Assembly (NCBI GenBank): GCA_948146395.1
Contig: OX411544.1
Location: 93,483,232 to 93,547,231 of the forward strand
Length of the DNA: 64,000 bases
DNA from: Fragum whitleyi
Taxonomy: Eukaryota > Mollusca > Bivalvia > Cardiida > Cardiidae
Direction: 5' to 3'
Below are positions 22,255 to 32,349 of this stretch, in pieces. The notes below the pieces were generated by a model. That model saw nothing but the letters and a program-made list of their open reading frames with translations. It searched no databases and had not been told where the DNA came from. The translations under genes and the position numbers were made by a program. The stretch's first letter is position 1. Every line of letters starts with the position of its first letter.

Positions 22255-22469
22255 TGTAGTGAAAGGGCATATTTAGATGTTTCATACAGGGTACCAGTCT
22301 AATTGTATGTTGCATCATGGGTTACCTATCGTTGCTGGTGCCCAGCCGGTGTGGGACAAGCCATGAGGTTTACTGACACTCTGACAGTAGCTTTCAAAGA
22401 GTGAGGACCTTCAAGTCTAACACTGACGAAAACTCCATGTGGATTGTGAACAAAGTGAGTTACACTTTA
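22255..22469 (+). repeat. 3' LTR, 215 bp
   Basis: Identical to 19461-19675 by direct reading, preceded by a G-tract and followed by TGTC. Confidence 0.85.
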
Positions 22470-22496
22470 TGTCCATTAAGTTTCTAGCTCAAGGAA

Positions 22497-22576
22497 ACAT
22501 CTTGCCTTCACCAGGACTTGAACCCTTGACCTTATAATAAGGAGAACGGTGCTAATTCCACTGAGCTATCGAGGCA
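22497..22576 (-). repeat. tRNA-like sequence (SINE head or tRNA pseudogene)
   Basis: Minus strand GCCTCGATAGCTCAGTGGAATTAGCAC...GGTTCAAGTCC has good A and B boxes. Acceptor-stem pairing is broken at two of seven positions and the anticodon loop lacks the expected T33, so it is unlikely to be a working tRNA. It sits just past the LTR element's 3' end. Confidence 0.5.
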
Positions 22577-22742
22577 CACTGTAAATTTAAATCAAAAGTT
22601 TAAATAAAGACTTGAAACTGTGAAACAAAGAATAATCAAACAGTTGATTGTGTCCAGTAACCAGAAGAAAAAAAGAATAAAAAATATTATCACTTTACAA
22701 CAAAAGTAAACCCATCTGTTTGTAAAGCAAAATACAACCTAC

Positions 22743-22876
22743 ATGTGTGCAGACTTGGTCGATGAGGACCTGTGTACAGATGCTCCTTTTAGTTTATCTC
22801 CATGAATTTCTTCCATTTTAGTGCTTCCATCTGGAGCAATGATATCACTAGTCAGACTTTTTGAGTTCTTTTCCAT
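22743..22876 (-). CDS. NEK2: NEK2-like exon 1: N-terminal extension with start codon
   Basis: Opens with ATG at 22876 and encodes 44 codons plus two bases, rich in Ser, Lys and Thr, with no recognised domain. The donor is AT|GTAGGT. The two leftover bases plus the first G of exon 2 make an ATG codon and keep the kinase frame open, which is the main support for this exon. Vertebrate NEK2 has only a few residues before the kinase domain, so this is a longer N-terminus. An alternative is that the junction Met is used as the start in another transcript. cDNA would settle it. Confidence 0.68.
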
Positions 22877-23516
22877 TGTGAATTCGTGCCAACAGAGAAA
22901 CTCTATATGCTAACTTAGATTACATATCACACAAAAGACTGTCAAAACAGCAATATAAACAAATATATCTACAAAGGGAGACAATTCAAGTACTGTTTTA
23001 CCCAACTGTCAACTAAGAGCATAACATGTTCAGACACATTATTGGGTCAATCTTTCATTCTCTTTAATGGACGAATATATGTCAATTTCTACAAAAGGTG
23101 CGATTAAGGAGAGAGAAAGTTTCGATTACTGCAAAACTCGTACCGCTTTTCCATCCTTCAAAGGCTTGTATCATGTCAAGTCGATTTCTCGGATATTATC
23201 TCGCTTTCGAAATTACCGCAATTATGACAAAAATGTTTTGATTGGGTTATTGTCTAGACTGGTTTGAAAGATTAGTAACTTTTCTTTCCGACACACATAA
23301 AAAATTGTTGCAAATCGAACTGTGAATCCGACAAAACCACTTTTAGATAGTCACTTGTTGATTGGTCAACAAAATTGGATTGAAGATGTCACATGACTCT
23401 TAAAATGGCGGATGTGATTCGGAATGCGATTTTGGGAGGATGCAGTTTATTTAACTTTATTGGTTTAATGTGCAAGAAAAACAAATAATTGACGAATGAA
23501 CAAATAGATCATTCAA
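22877..23516. promoter_or_regulatory. Candidate bidirectional promoter between NEK2-like and ZFYVE26-like genes
   Basis: 640 bp separate the two divergent start codons. Visible sites include AAAATGGCGG at 23404-23413, close to the YY1 consensus that often marks TATA-less start sites; GTCACATGAC at 23388-23397, one base from the GTCACGTGAC (CLEAR/USF-type) palindrome; inverted CCAAT boxes (ATTGG) at 23241, 23361 and near 23375; and TTTGAA at 23263-23268, which resembles the CHR element of G2/M genes. No TATA box is placed sensibly for either gene. The sites are seen; their function is inferred. Transcript start mapping would test the shared-promoter reading. Confidence 0.5.
23406..23489 (+). 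other. Candidate upstream ORF of ZFYVE26-like gene (27 codons)
   Basis: An ATG in strong context (AAAATGGCG) opens a 27-codon frame ending at TAA, 27 nt before the ZFYVE26-like start codon. If the transcript starts upstream of 23406 this uORF would precede the main ORF. The same ATG lies inside the YY1-like motif, so transcription may instead begin at or after it. No coding homology is recognised. Confidence 0.3.
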
Positions 23517-23719
23517 ATGGATTCATATAGTAGCAAGCCTAGCTCCGATCTTCTTCAAGAAGATGCTGCAGACTTGCTCTTTAAGCACTTCTGTAATTGT
23601 TTGTATTTAGGCCAATGGCAGCTAGCAAGGGCCTTCATACCACTGTTGAAACAGACGACCATTGACAAGCCTATATCAGAAATCATAAGAGACATCGCTT
23701 ATCACCCATTTAATAGGAG
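23517..23719 (+). CDS. ZFYVE26: ZFYVE26-like exon 1 (start codon)
   Basis: ATG at 23517 opens 67 codons plus two bases, ending at the donor GGAG|GTAACC. The segment LFKHFCNCLYLGQWQLARAF, followed by P-L-L-K-Q, matches the N-terminal helical repeat of spastizin. An upstream in-frame start was not found. The leftover AG plus the T of exon 2 gives Ser, keeping the frame open across an 11 kb intron. This exon fixes gene identity and orientation. Confidence 0.87.
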
Positions 23720-23930
23720 GTAACCTTTGGGTTAAAACTAGACTGGTTTCACTGTTTACTCATGTATAAAGCGGACAGGCATCATTACATATTGAGTTCT
23801 TGACATACCGAATGTCAGTCATTTCACTATTGAGACGTTTCCTACTAGGGACATTTCACTATTAGGACATTTCACTTTTGGACGCTTCACTACTGTTTTA
23901 AAATTGTTTAGACGTTTCACTACCCATTTT

Positions 23931-25179
23931 TAGCTCACCTGAGCACGAAGTGCTCAAGGTGAGCCATTGTGATCGTAAAATGTCCGTCGTCCGTCGTGCG
24001 ACGTGCGTCGTCCACAATTTCTTTAAACATCTTCTCCTCATAAACCAGTTGGCCAATCTTGATGAAACTTGGCAGGGATGTTCCTTGGGTCAAGCTCTAC
24101 CAAAGTTGTTCAAATAATTGAAATCCACCCTTTACTTTCCCTTTACCCTTAACAAAAAGGGTGAAAATATGAAAATCTTTAAAAATCTTCTTCTCTGAAA
24201 CCAGAAGGCAGACAGCTTTCATATTTGGTATGTCGCATCATCTAGTGGACCTCTACCAAGTTTGTTCATATCAAGACCCTTGGGTCATATTTGGGCTTTG
24301 CCCGGGGCCAACCCTTTTTACATAGAATCAAAGAGCGAAAATCTTTACAAATCTTCTTCTCTGAAAGCAGATGGCAGACAGCTATATATTTGGTATGTAG
24401 CATCACCAAGTGGGCATCTACCAAGTTTGTTCATATCAAGACCCTTGGGTCATATTTGAGCTTTGCACGGGTGCATCCCTTTATCTCTTATGAGCACGAA
24501 GGGTAAAAAAATGAAAATCTTCAAAAATCTTCTTCTATGAAACTAGAAGGCAGACAGCTTTCATATTTGGTATGTAGCACCATCTAGTGGACCTCTACCA
24601 AATTTGTTCAAATAAACACCCTAGGATCATATTTTGGCTCCACCGGGGCGCAACCCTTTTTACATAGAATCAAAGAGCGAAATTCTTTTAAAATCTTCTT
24701 CTCTGAAACCAGATGGCACACAGCTTTCATATTTGGTATGTAGCATCATCTAGTGGGCCCCTACCAAGTTTGTTCATATGAAGACCCTTGGGTCATATTT
24801 GGGCTCCACCTGGGCACATCCCATTCAGCTCATCTGAGCATGATGGGTGAGAAAAGGAAAATCTTCAAAAATCTTCTTCTCTGAAACCAGAAGGCAGACA
24901 GCTTTCATAATTAGTATGTAGCATCATCTTATGGGCCTCTTCCAAGTTTGTTCATATTAAGACCCTGAGGTCACATTTGGGGTCCACTCGGTGCATCTCT
25001 TTTTACATAGAATCAAAGAGCAAAAAGGCGTATCTGTCTTGCTCTTCGCTGAAAACATTCCATGGTATTGATTTTAGGCAATTATCTTCTTTTTGACATC
25101 TGCCTATCCAATTAATGTGATATCCCAGGGGTCAAAGAGACTCAGGTGAGCGATCTAGGACCATCTTGGTCCTCTTGTT
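23931..25179 (+). mobile_element. Helentron-like element, AGCTCACCTGA ends with 185 bp-class core
   Basis: Starts TAGCTCACCTGAGCACGAAGTGCTCAAGGTGAGC and ends ACTCAGGTGAGCGATCT-AGGACCATCTTGGTCCT-CTTGTT. The core has about five units with AAATCTTCTTCTCTGAAACCAGA and TTTGTTCATATCAAGACCCTTGGG. The ends match 60996-61682 but the core differs completely. Confidence 0.75.
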
Positions 25180-25274
25180 TTATAAAGGGGTATTTTATTC
25201 CATTATTTTGTTTATTTATCTTATTTAATTTATGAAAACAGGCAACTCCAATTGCTCTTAAGCAAGATCTTATC

Positions 25275-26455
25275 TTGACACTACATAAAGGTGGAAGCAA
25301 GCCAAAAAACGAGGCAAACAGCTACAGGGCAATTCCTCTTCCGTCTTCTATCTTGAAATTGTTTGAACGTGTTTTACTCAAACGTTTAATAGTGTCTATA
25401 AATAGACCGTTGCATTCCCTACAAGGTGGCTTTCAACAGGGTATGGGTAGTACAATGACTTCATATGTATTAAATGAGGGCATAAACTTTTGCAAATCTA
25501 AAAAGAGCAAACTTTTTACTTGCTTTCTGGATGCTCGTCAGGCATTTGATCGTGTATGGCACGATGGGTTATTTTATAAATTATTTGAGCTTGGAATCAA
25601 CAATAAGCTTTTAAAAACGGTTATTTCCGTGCACACGGATATGTATAGCCGTGTCATGTATAACGGTTTCCATTCGGACTGGTTCCCTGTTCTACAAGGT
25701 ACCCGTCAAGGCGGGGTCTGGTCCCCGTACTTATATTTAGTATACATTGACTCACTGATTGAACAATTAGTAAGTAGCAATCTTGGTTTTCAGATTGAGG
25801 GTATACATTTATGCGCCCCCTCCTTTGCAGACGATATGACATTGCTGTCATTGTCTGGTCAGGCTCTTCAAATTATGTTAGATATATGTCAAAGATATTC
25901 AAGTCTTTGGAGGTTTCAATATAACTCGTCCAAGTGCTTTGTCGTAACTTTTAATGAATCAAAACGATCCTTCAAGCACAATTCTCGTTCATGGTTTATT
26001 GGTAGTCAGCAAATAAAAGAAAGGGAAGAAGCCACGCATCTTAGTAATTGGTACAATAAGTATTCATCCCCATCATTAGCTGTCAAACAAATAGATCGTA
26101 AAATTAGGAGGTCCTTTTTCGGTATAATGAAAGACGGCCTACATCGTTATGGCTTAAATCCCGTTACAAGTCTAAAAATCTATGAATCAATAGTACTACC
26201 AAGAGCCCTCTTTGGTTGTGAATTGTTGCAGACATTATCCAATCGAGATAATCTCACACTTGAAAGTTCACATAGGCTGTGCTTAAAACAAATGCAAGGT
26301 TTATGTTCTAGGTCTAGAACTGACATTGTACTTGGGTTATTAGGCTCTTTACCAATTAATATAGAGGTCAGAAAGCTGATATTTTTAGGTCAGTTATGCC
26401 GCCTTGAGAGGGATTGCGCGGTTAAACAATTATTTTTATATCGCCTATGCTCTTT
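25275..26455 (+). pseudogene. LINE element A reverse transcriptase, N-terminal part
   Basis: An open frame of nearly 400 codons with RT motifs in order: NSYRAIPLPSSILKLFERVL; motif A CFLDARQAFDRVW; the RQGGVWSPYLYLVYIDSL motif; and the catalytic FADD at about 25824-25835. The frame stays open to the nested insertion, so decay is slight. The frame continues upstream to about 25240 without an ATG, consistent with 5' truncation. The last 35 or so codons of the raw ORF (26456-26567) belong to element B's tail. Confidence 0.88.
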
Positions 26456-28283
26456 TCAATTCAATTCAATTCAATTCAATTTGTTTATTGATACATTTCA
26501 GGCCTCCAGCCTATTGTACATATGTGTTACAAACAAGTTACATAAACATGTGTACAGTGATGGTTAAATTAACACAATAATGTTTTTAGACATGGTTACA
26601 AGATGGAAATTTGTTCTTTTTGTCAAAATAAAACATTCTCTTCGTCATTTCGATTTTTCCTGGCCAGCATTGCACGATAGGGGACGTGTCCCAATAGTGT
26701 GAGACACTCCCCCTTTCGTTCAGCGCTCGCTTATGAACATTTATAAGTGCATATTACAGTTCCAAAATTAATTTTCTTCTCTGTAGTGAGTGATAGATGT
26801 AACGGGAAATGTTTCTAATAATCAAGTCATTTTTGCTACTAAGTAGCATATTCATCTTATGCTTATTTGGCTTTTTGTAATATTTTTCCGGTATGTAAAC
26901 TTGTCTAAGGTCAGCGTATATTCTACATTGGAAAATAAAATGGTATTCGTCTTCTACTAATTTAGACGAGCAAACTTTACATAAACGTTGTTCTCTTGAA
27001 ATATTGTCGTATCGGCCTCTTTCTATTTCTAAGGAATGAACTCCAGTGCGGAATTGCGAGTAGGCATGTCTAAATTTTTTAATAGTTAGTACATCAAAAT
27101 AATATTCTTTCTCAAAAGATGGTTTAATATATCTATAAACACACAGCTTTGGACTGTTTTCAACGGACTCATGCCAATGTTGTATGTATTGATCTTTCAA
27201 TCTTTGGGTAAAAATATTCAAAAATTGTACTTCATCGTTAACAACTTGACTATGCCACACATGTCCAAAACCGTTTTGACATAGTAATTTTTCAACTTCC
27301 CTCGCCCAATTAAAATGAGATCTACTTTGATAATTATCATTTAGGAGCATGAGGTAGCATTGTTTTACAAATCGTTCCTGTGGCATTCTTAAAATCCTCA
27401 ACCAATACTTGATACACCGTCTAGAACTTTCTATGTATAAAGGGAAGCGGGCACAATCACCCAAAACTGCGACATTGGTTGAATTCATACTGACACTCAG
27501 GAACCTTTTACATGCATAGTTTAGGACTCTTTCACATGGTTCTCTTGAAACAAATCCCCAAATTTCGGCGCCATACATCAAAATTGGTAATACTTTTGTG
27601 TCAAACACTTTAAAGAATACAGTGTAAGGCAACTGACCATACGAATTTAATGACGATATAATTGAAAGTAGTGCTCTTTTAGCTTTGACTGACATATCTT
27701 TTGCCATGTAATTTAATGATAGTGCTGATGTAAATGTTATACCAACATAGGTAAAGGATGAAACAATTTCTAATCTTTCGCCTCCAAAAGACCATTTTTC
27801 GAATTTTGACAATTTACCACCCTTCTTAAAAACCATAATTTTGCTTTTCTGTGAATTTACCTTTAAGCAACTGCTTTGACAAAAATCATGTAAAAAATTT
27901 AATTGTCTTTGAAGATCCTTAACTGTTTCTGCGATTAATGCTACGTCATCTGCGAATAACAGGATTAAAATTTCAATTAGACTATTTGGCTGTGGCTGGA
28001 TTCCTCTTAGATTAGGATCTTCTCTCATTTTCACTGCTAATTCATTGATAAATAACGCAAATAACTTTGGAGAGGCCATACATCCTTGCTTTAAACCTAT
28101 TTTACAATCAAAGTAATCAGTCATATAGCCATTATATCGGACGCACGATTTGACCTGCTTATACATTGCTTGGATAGACTCGAATAAATGACCTTTTAAT
28201 TCGACTTTGATTAGAACTTCCCATAGCTTTTTTCTTACTACCGAGTCGAACGCGGTTTTAAAATCAAAATGACACAACTTCAC
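26456..28283 (-). mobile_element. LINE element B, antisense and nested in element A
   Basis: A second, unrelated LINE on the minus strand. It is 5' truncated at RT motif A (at 28283) and ends in a (TTGAA)n-type microsatellite tail at 26456-26481. Its 3' UTR is 26482-26753. It is bounded on both sides by element A coding sequence, so A inserted first. Confidence 0.85.
26754..28283 (-). pseudogene. LINE element B reverse transcriptase (truncated)
   Basis: 509 codons open to a TAA. It starts inside motif A (CHFDFKTAFDSV), then has GLKQGCMASPKLFALFINEL, the catalytic FADD and NSQKSKIMVF. The C-terminal zinc finger LCKVCSS...EYHFIFQC ends the protein. There is no genuine start codon, since the fragment begins with GTG at the truncation point. 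The absence of stops suggests a fairly recent insertion. Confidence 0.88.
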
Positions 28284-28291
28284 AAAGTTTC

Positions 28292-28894
28292 ATGTCTGAA
28301 CTACGTTTTATCTTACATAAATACAGTTTAATGCATATCCTTGATGATTATAGAGCCTATGGCAGATTTACTTCTAAACATTTGTGGAAAAAATGCGTCC
28401 ATTCAAAAATAACAGAGTTTTATATTAATGAGTGGGAATTAAGAACGTCTTCTCAAGATTTCGTTTTGTATCAACAAATTCAGTTAAATTTTACCGATCA
28501 TCCAATATGGACGTTCGCCAAAAATAACCCCCATCAGCTAAATGCTTGCTTTTCCGTGGCTCAACTCATTGCCCATCTTTCCCTTTTTGATAGGTTTTGT
28601 TATAGATGTGGCATGGAAGACATGGACTGTAGCTTGACTGTACATATCTTGACAAACTGTACTTTTGTTCAGGCATCTCGAGATGCGTTTGCCCGAAATA
28701 TTTTTCTACATTTTGGTCAAAGAGTACATAATTTTGTCACATCTCTTAACACCACTGAACATGTAAGAGCTCTTTTTGGCTTAAACACCGAATTATTTTC
28801 TATACTGAGAGAAGATGACAAATTCTTTTTCAACAGAGTAGTTCACTTTCTACACACCATTTGGTGCCATTTTAGTCTTATTTGGGATAACTAA
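28292..28894 (+). pseudogene. LINE element A, C-terminal part with zinc-binding motif
   Basis: 200 open codons downstream of the nested element. They hold the C-terminal zinc-binding pattern CYRCGMED...H-x4-C that follows the RT in many LINEs. The join RLCSF/MSELRF across the insertion keeps frame if a few bases were duplicated, which supports this being the tail of the same protein. Confidence 0.8.
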
Positions 28895-29415
28895 ATGATT
28901 AGTAATAAAAATTAGAACTATTTTCCGTAACAGCCTAAGGCCCATGGAAGCATGTCTCTTTCTGTCATTTATGTATATTGTTTACATTATAGCATCGTGT
29001 TGTTGCAATGCTTGGTTATTTTTTTTTGAGGAGTAAGGGATACGTTATCTTCGGTCTTGGTTATCGACATATATTACAAAGTTAATGTTATATGATCTAC
29101 ATGTTAATATGCTCCCATGCGAAGTCTTTCCCTTTCGTTTCGCGTAAGGCCTAATATCTGGGACGTCAGTAGAAGTGTATGGAATTTGTATAATGTGATG
29201 TATTCGTCAAAAAGTTCATTTGAAAATTATATCAAGTTGTTTTTTTTTTCTTTCTTTTCTATAAATAGTCCAAACGTTCTAAATTTCAGGCCTTTTGTTT
29301 GTCTAATTGATACATATTTTTTTCTTGCTTGATATGTTTGTTTGTACTGTATTGTTCATTTTGTCATATTGTAAATCTTCATTTACTTGGAGGAATTAAA
29401 GATTATATATATATC

Positions 29416-31190
29416 ACCAACTTCAATAAAAATGATCTAAGCTTATAATGTTCACTTAAAATCCTCCCATAAAAAGGAATAATATGACTGGATCATTTTT
29501 TTTCTGAGGGGGGTTTGAAATAAAAAGAAAATAAACAATAGAAATATGCAGTTTGCAGATTAGGTAGATCTATAGGCAATGAAGGGGGTAACAAAAAAAT
29601 TAAATCTGTCTCAAATGAAAAGAAATGAGTTTTGAAAATTATGAAAATGTGAATAGATATATGAGTAAAAAGCAGAATTTCTCATGAATTTACCAATATT
29701 TCAACCCATAATCATATTTTTTTTCAACATTATTTGTTCCATTGTTTATTTTCTGCATGGTTTTCTTAAATAATAAAATATCTTATTGTTATTAAAAATC
29801 AGTTGTTGTTTTTTTGTGGAAAGGAAATCATTCATAATGAGAAAATAGAATTTGATTTTGAAACATTGCATTTTGATTTAGACTTATTTTTTTATTTTTT
29901 TCAATGGGCATTTTGAGAATATATGCAGATTAGATATATTTGATATTAGATTAGATTGCGTAGTATAAAATGAAATCTTACGTAAAAGACAAAACAGTTT
30001 TCCAATAATGCAACCTATTAATTCACAAAGACATACTCAAAAGTATCTCCAAACAGAACTTGTTTCAGATTCATTATATTATATTTAGCTAATAAAATGA
30101 TTTAATGTTAGATTGATATACTTGTAAGAAGCAGATGATTGTTATAGCTAAGGGTTAATAAGTTGGCTCTTCATGATATTCTAAAATAAATGTCACCTTT
30201 TTAATGGGTGCCACACTTATCAGAGCATTACCAGTAGCTTATATAACACCTTTTTTGATCTCTTAAACAGGCCACAGATCAACCAATTAACCTGCATGTC
30301 TCCAAATAAGTTTTTAAAATTGTAGAAAATTAAAAGACTAAAAAATTGAGAAAACTTGTATTACTAAAAAGAAAAAAAAAAGAAAACACACCCACACACA
30401 CACACAAAAAAAGAGAATTTTGCATTTTCAGAATCATTTACTTGTGAAATGGTTTACAATATGATAAGTGTAGAAACAGATTAGTTGTAGAAAGAGGTTC
30501 CCTATCTTGTGTTTATGTTAGTGAATTATTTACAAAACATTCACTGTTTTTTTAAACACTTTTTTTCAACGAATGAAAGATGACAGGATGGATGAGAAAT
30601 AACTTCTTAAGGTAGAACATTCATAATTAAGAATGTTGCTGGAAAAACTTTTATTTTAAATTATATAACTTCACACAAATGTAATCTGCAACAACATATT
30701 ACTGAATTATGATTGATTTCCCTATGAACAACATTTTTTGTAGAAAAAAAGATAATATACTATATAGTATTCTTAATATTGAGATTATCTGAAAAAAATT
30801 CTAATCAGTTCTTTGACACTTCCACCTTTGATGAAAATGAGAGATCAAGCTACAAAGGGGTTTCATATACACTGCCTCTCATAAATTCACACTATTGATC
30901 TGCCATTGAAAAAGAAACAAAGTTTTGGATGTAATTTACATTTATCACAAATGCAAATGATTTTATAACATATCATTCATATCAATATCGTACAAATGAT
31001 TTATAAAGACAACCAAGAGAGAGGGGAATTAACTTATTCAATTGCACTTCTTGCATAAACATGTAACAATTTCAATTGTAATAAAGAGTGAAAATATTGT
31101 TAGGTCTTGATAATTTCAAATAAATCCATTTAAATAATATTAAATTTATCAAAGGCTGATGATTGATAGTAATATACGAACAAAATATAG
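29416..31190. other. AT-rich intronic sequence, nothing recognised
   Basis: Part of ZFYVE26 intron 1. Poly-T and CA-rich short runs (for example 30366-30415) but no ORF, splice-bounded exon or repeat family that I can support. Confidence 0.5.
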
Positions 31191-31325
31191 ATTAACATTG
31201 TTTGGACGTTTCACTACAATATAGTAGTGAAATGTCTTGGTAGGAAATGTCCAATAGTGAAACGTCTAAATAGTGAAATGACTGCCACCCTTGACATACC
31301 CATGTTCTCGATAGTTTTTTTTCAC

Positions 31326-31405
31326 ACAAGATATCCGCAAAATTTTGACGTCACCAGCCAGGAAGTAAGATATCCGCTAAGTTTTGACGTCACCAGCCAG
31401 GATAT
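31326..31405 (+). repeat. Tandem 40 bp duplication carrying TGACGTCA
   Basis: AAGATATCCGCWAARTTTTGACGTCACCAGCCAGGA occurs twice in a row. Each copy has a perfect CRE-like TGACGTCA. Function is unknown. Confidence 0.6.
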
Positions 31406-31802
31406 CAACATAAATGTGTCGACTGCATGTTGACCCCATCTGAATTGGCCTTTTTTGGGACAAAAAATATGTAATAAATGAATGATGATACTATAAATTT
31501 TAACACCTATGCCTATACTACAAGTTTTTCATTATTCCCTTTTTACCCCTGTGTGCTAGAAATCCTTTTTCTATTTCATCCTTCATTCAAATTTAAAACA
31601 ACATATTGTTGTTAACAAACTCTGCAGAAAATTCCGGCCGAAAGTTGTATTTGTTTAGGCTAAAAAGGGGAATATGTGTGATCTGCAATAATTGCTCTAG
31701 GTTTGAATTTAATTTTTAACCAATGTTGAATGAAAACATATAGTAAAAATATGAAATGTAATTGATATATATTTTTTTTTTAATTTCAATTCAAGTGGTA
31801 GG

Positions 31803-32345
31803 TGTTGTAGGACACCACTCTCACTACTGTCCTGCATAGCTTCGTAGGTTTAAATACAATGGCTGACACCTGGGTCAGGGAAGATCTTCTTAGGCTCCGT
31901 GGCTAGCGAAATGGACTTGTAAACCAATAATTTGAATATTGTTGCCCGTGTGGGTTCGACACCGGCTTACGTCCATATTTTTCAGCTATGTTTCGGTTGC
32001 AGGCAGTTACTTTATAAGATGGGGGCTCGTCTGAGATTGGCCATTTATGGCAGCATTGTTCTGACTTGGTTAGGTCAGAAAGCACATTACTGCCTAGATA
32101 GGTTTATCGTCATCAATTTATGATGACTCTTAAGGGGAGTGTGTTATGGGAGACCACTCCCACTACTCTCCTGCATAGCTTTGTAGGTTTAAATACAATG
32201 TCTGACACCTTTGTCAGGGAAGATCTTCTTTGGCTTAGTGGTAAGCGCATTGAACTTGCAAACCAATTATTTGAATATTGTTGCCCGCGTGGGTTCGACA
32301 CCGGCTCACTTTTTCAGCTATGCTTTGGTTTAGGACAGTTTGTAC
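31803..32345 (+). mobile_element. Repeat with tRNA-Ser-like modules at both ends (copy 2)
   Basis: Modules A (31803-31970), B (about 31971-32140) and A' (32141-32312). In both A modules the tRNA-like part has a box A (GTGGCTAGCG or AGTGGTAAGCG), an anticodon-like arm, the variable-arm-like TTTGAATATTGTTG and box B GGGTTCGACACC. These features resemble a type II tRNA such as tRNA-Ser. The terminal direct repeats could mean a dimeric SINE or a small terminal-repeat retroelement. Confidence 0.6.
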
Positions 32346-32349
32346 GTAA

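Larger units (their letters stand above)
19461..22469 (+). mobile_element. Non-autonomous LTR retrotransposon with identical LTRs
   Basis: A 3009 bp element with two 215 bp direct repeats that I find identical base for base. It is flanked by TGTC (19457-19460 and 22470-22473). A primer site-like TTGGTGTCAGAAAGG starts at 19676, and a poly-G polypurine tract (22244-22254) abuts the 3' LTR. The interior has no long ORF, only a remnant of a Ty3-type RNase H/linker at 21469-21684. It is therefore a deletion derivative mobilised in trans, and recent since the LTRs match. It lies in NEK2 intron 1, opposite in strand to that gene. Confidence 0.85.
1618..22876 (-). other. NEK2: NEK2-like kinase gene, six exons, 3' end beyond window
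   Basis: Span of six minus-strand exons (22743-22876, 16511-16610, 15320-15537, 11123-11360, 3695-3904, 1618-1795) joined by GT/AG sites whose phases all agree. The product so far is 359 codons. NEK2 is a centrosomal Ser/Thr kinase that promotes centrosome separation at G2/M by phosphorylating linker proteins. The kinase domain is complete: glycine loop GTGSYG (61-66), catalytic Lys83, helix-C Glu101, HRD with Asp186 and Lys188, DFG with Asp204, then GTPYYMSP. Resemblance to vertebrate NEK2 as I remember it is near line-for-line, for example SEVNLLREL and IVRYYDRIIDR. The N-terminus is about 40 residues longer than in vertebrates. Exons for the leucine-zipper tail and C-terminus should lie left of position 1. 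Introns carry heavy transposon load. Confidence 0.9.
25240..29415 (+). mobile_element. 5'-truncated LINE (element A), interrupted by a second LINE
   Basis: Coding sequence of a non-LTR reverse transcriptase starts near 25240 and is broken at about 26455 by element B. It resumes near 28284 and ends at 28894. A 3' UTR then runs to an ATTAAAGATTATATATATATC tail near 29415. No endonuclease domain is present, so the copy is 5' truncated. The clade (CR1/Jockey-like or other) cannot be fixed by eye. It lies in ZFYVE26 intron 1. Confidence 0.8.
23810..31289. mobile_element. 7.5 kb interval bounded by inverted repeats of short GACATTTCACTA units
   Basis: Left arm 23816-23925 and right arm 31197-31284 are inverted copies (CAGTCATTTCACTATT... 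/ ...AATAGTGAAATGACTG). Both are built from 14-16 bp units of the form GACRTTTCACTAYT. Just outside, CTTGACATACC occurs as a direct repeat at 23799-23809 and 31290-31300. This looks like a foldback-type element with an 11 bp target duplication that later took in a Helentron-like element and two LINEs. The repeats are seen; the single-element reading is inferred. Confidence 0.45.

Noticed and set aside
22497..22576. Functional tRNA gene on the minus strand
   Set aside because: A and B boxes are good but two acceptor-stem pairs fail and the anticodon loop is wrong, so it was kept only as a tRNA-like repeat.
23067..23267. 66-codon plus-strand ORF between the two genes
   Set aside because: No homology or splice-compatible frame into ZFYVE26. 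It overlaps the likely promoter region.
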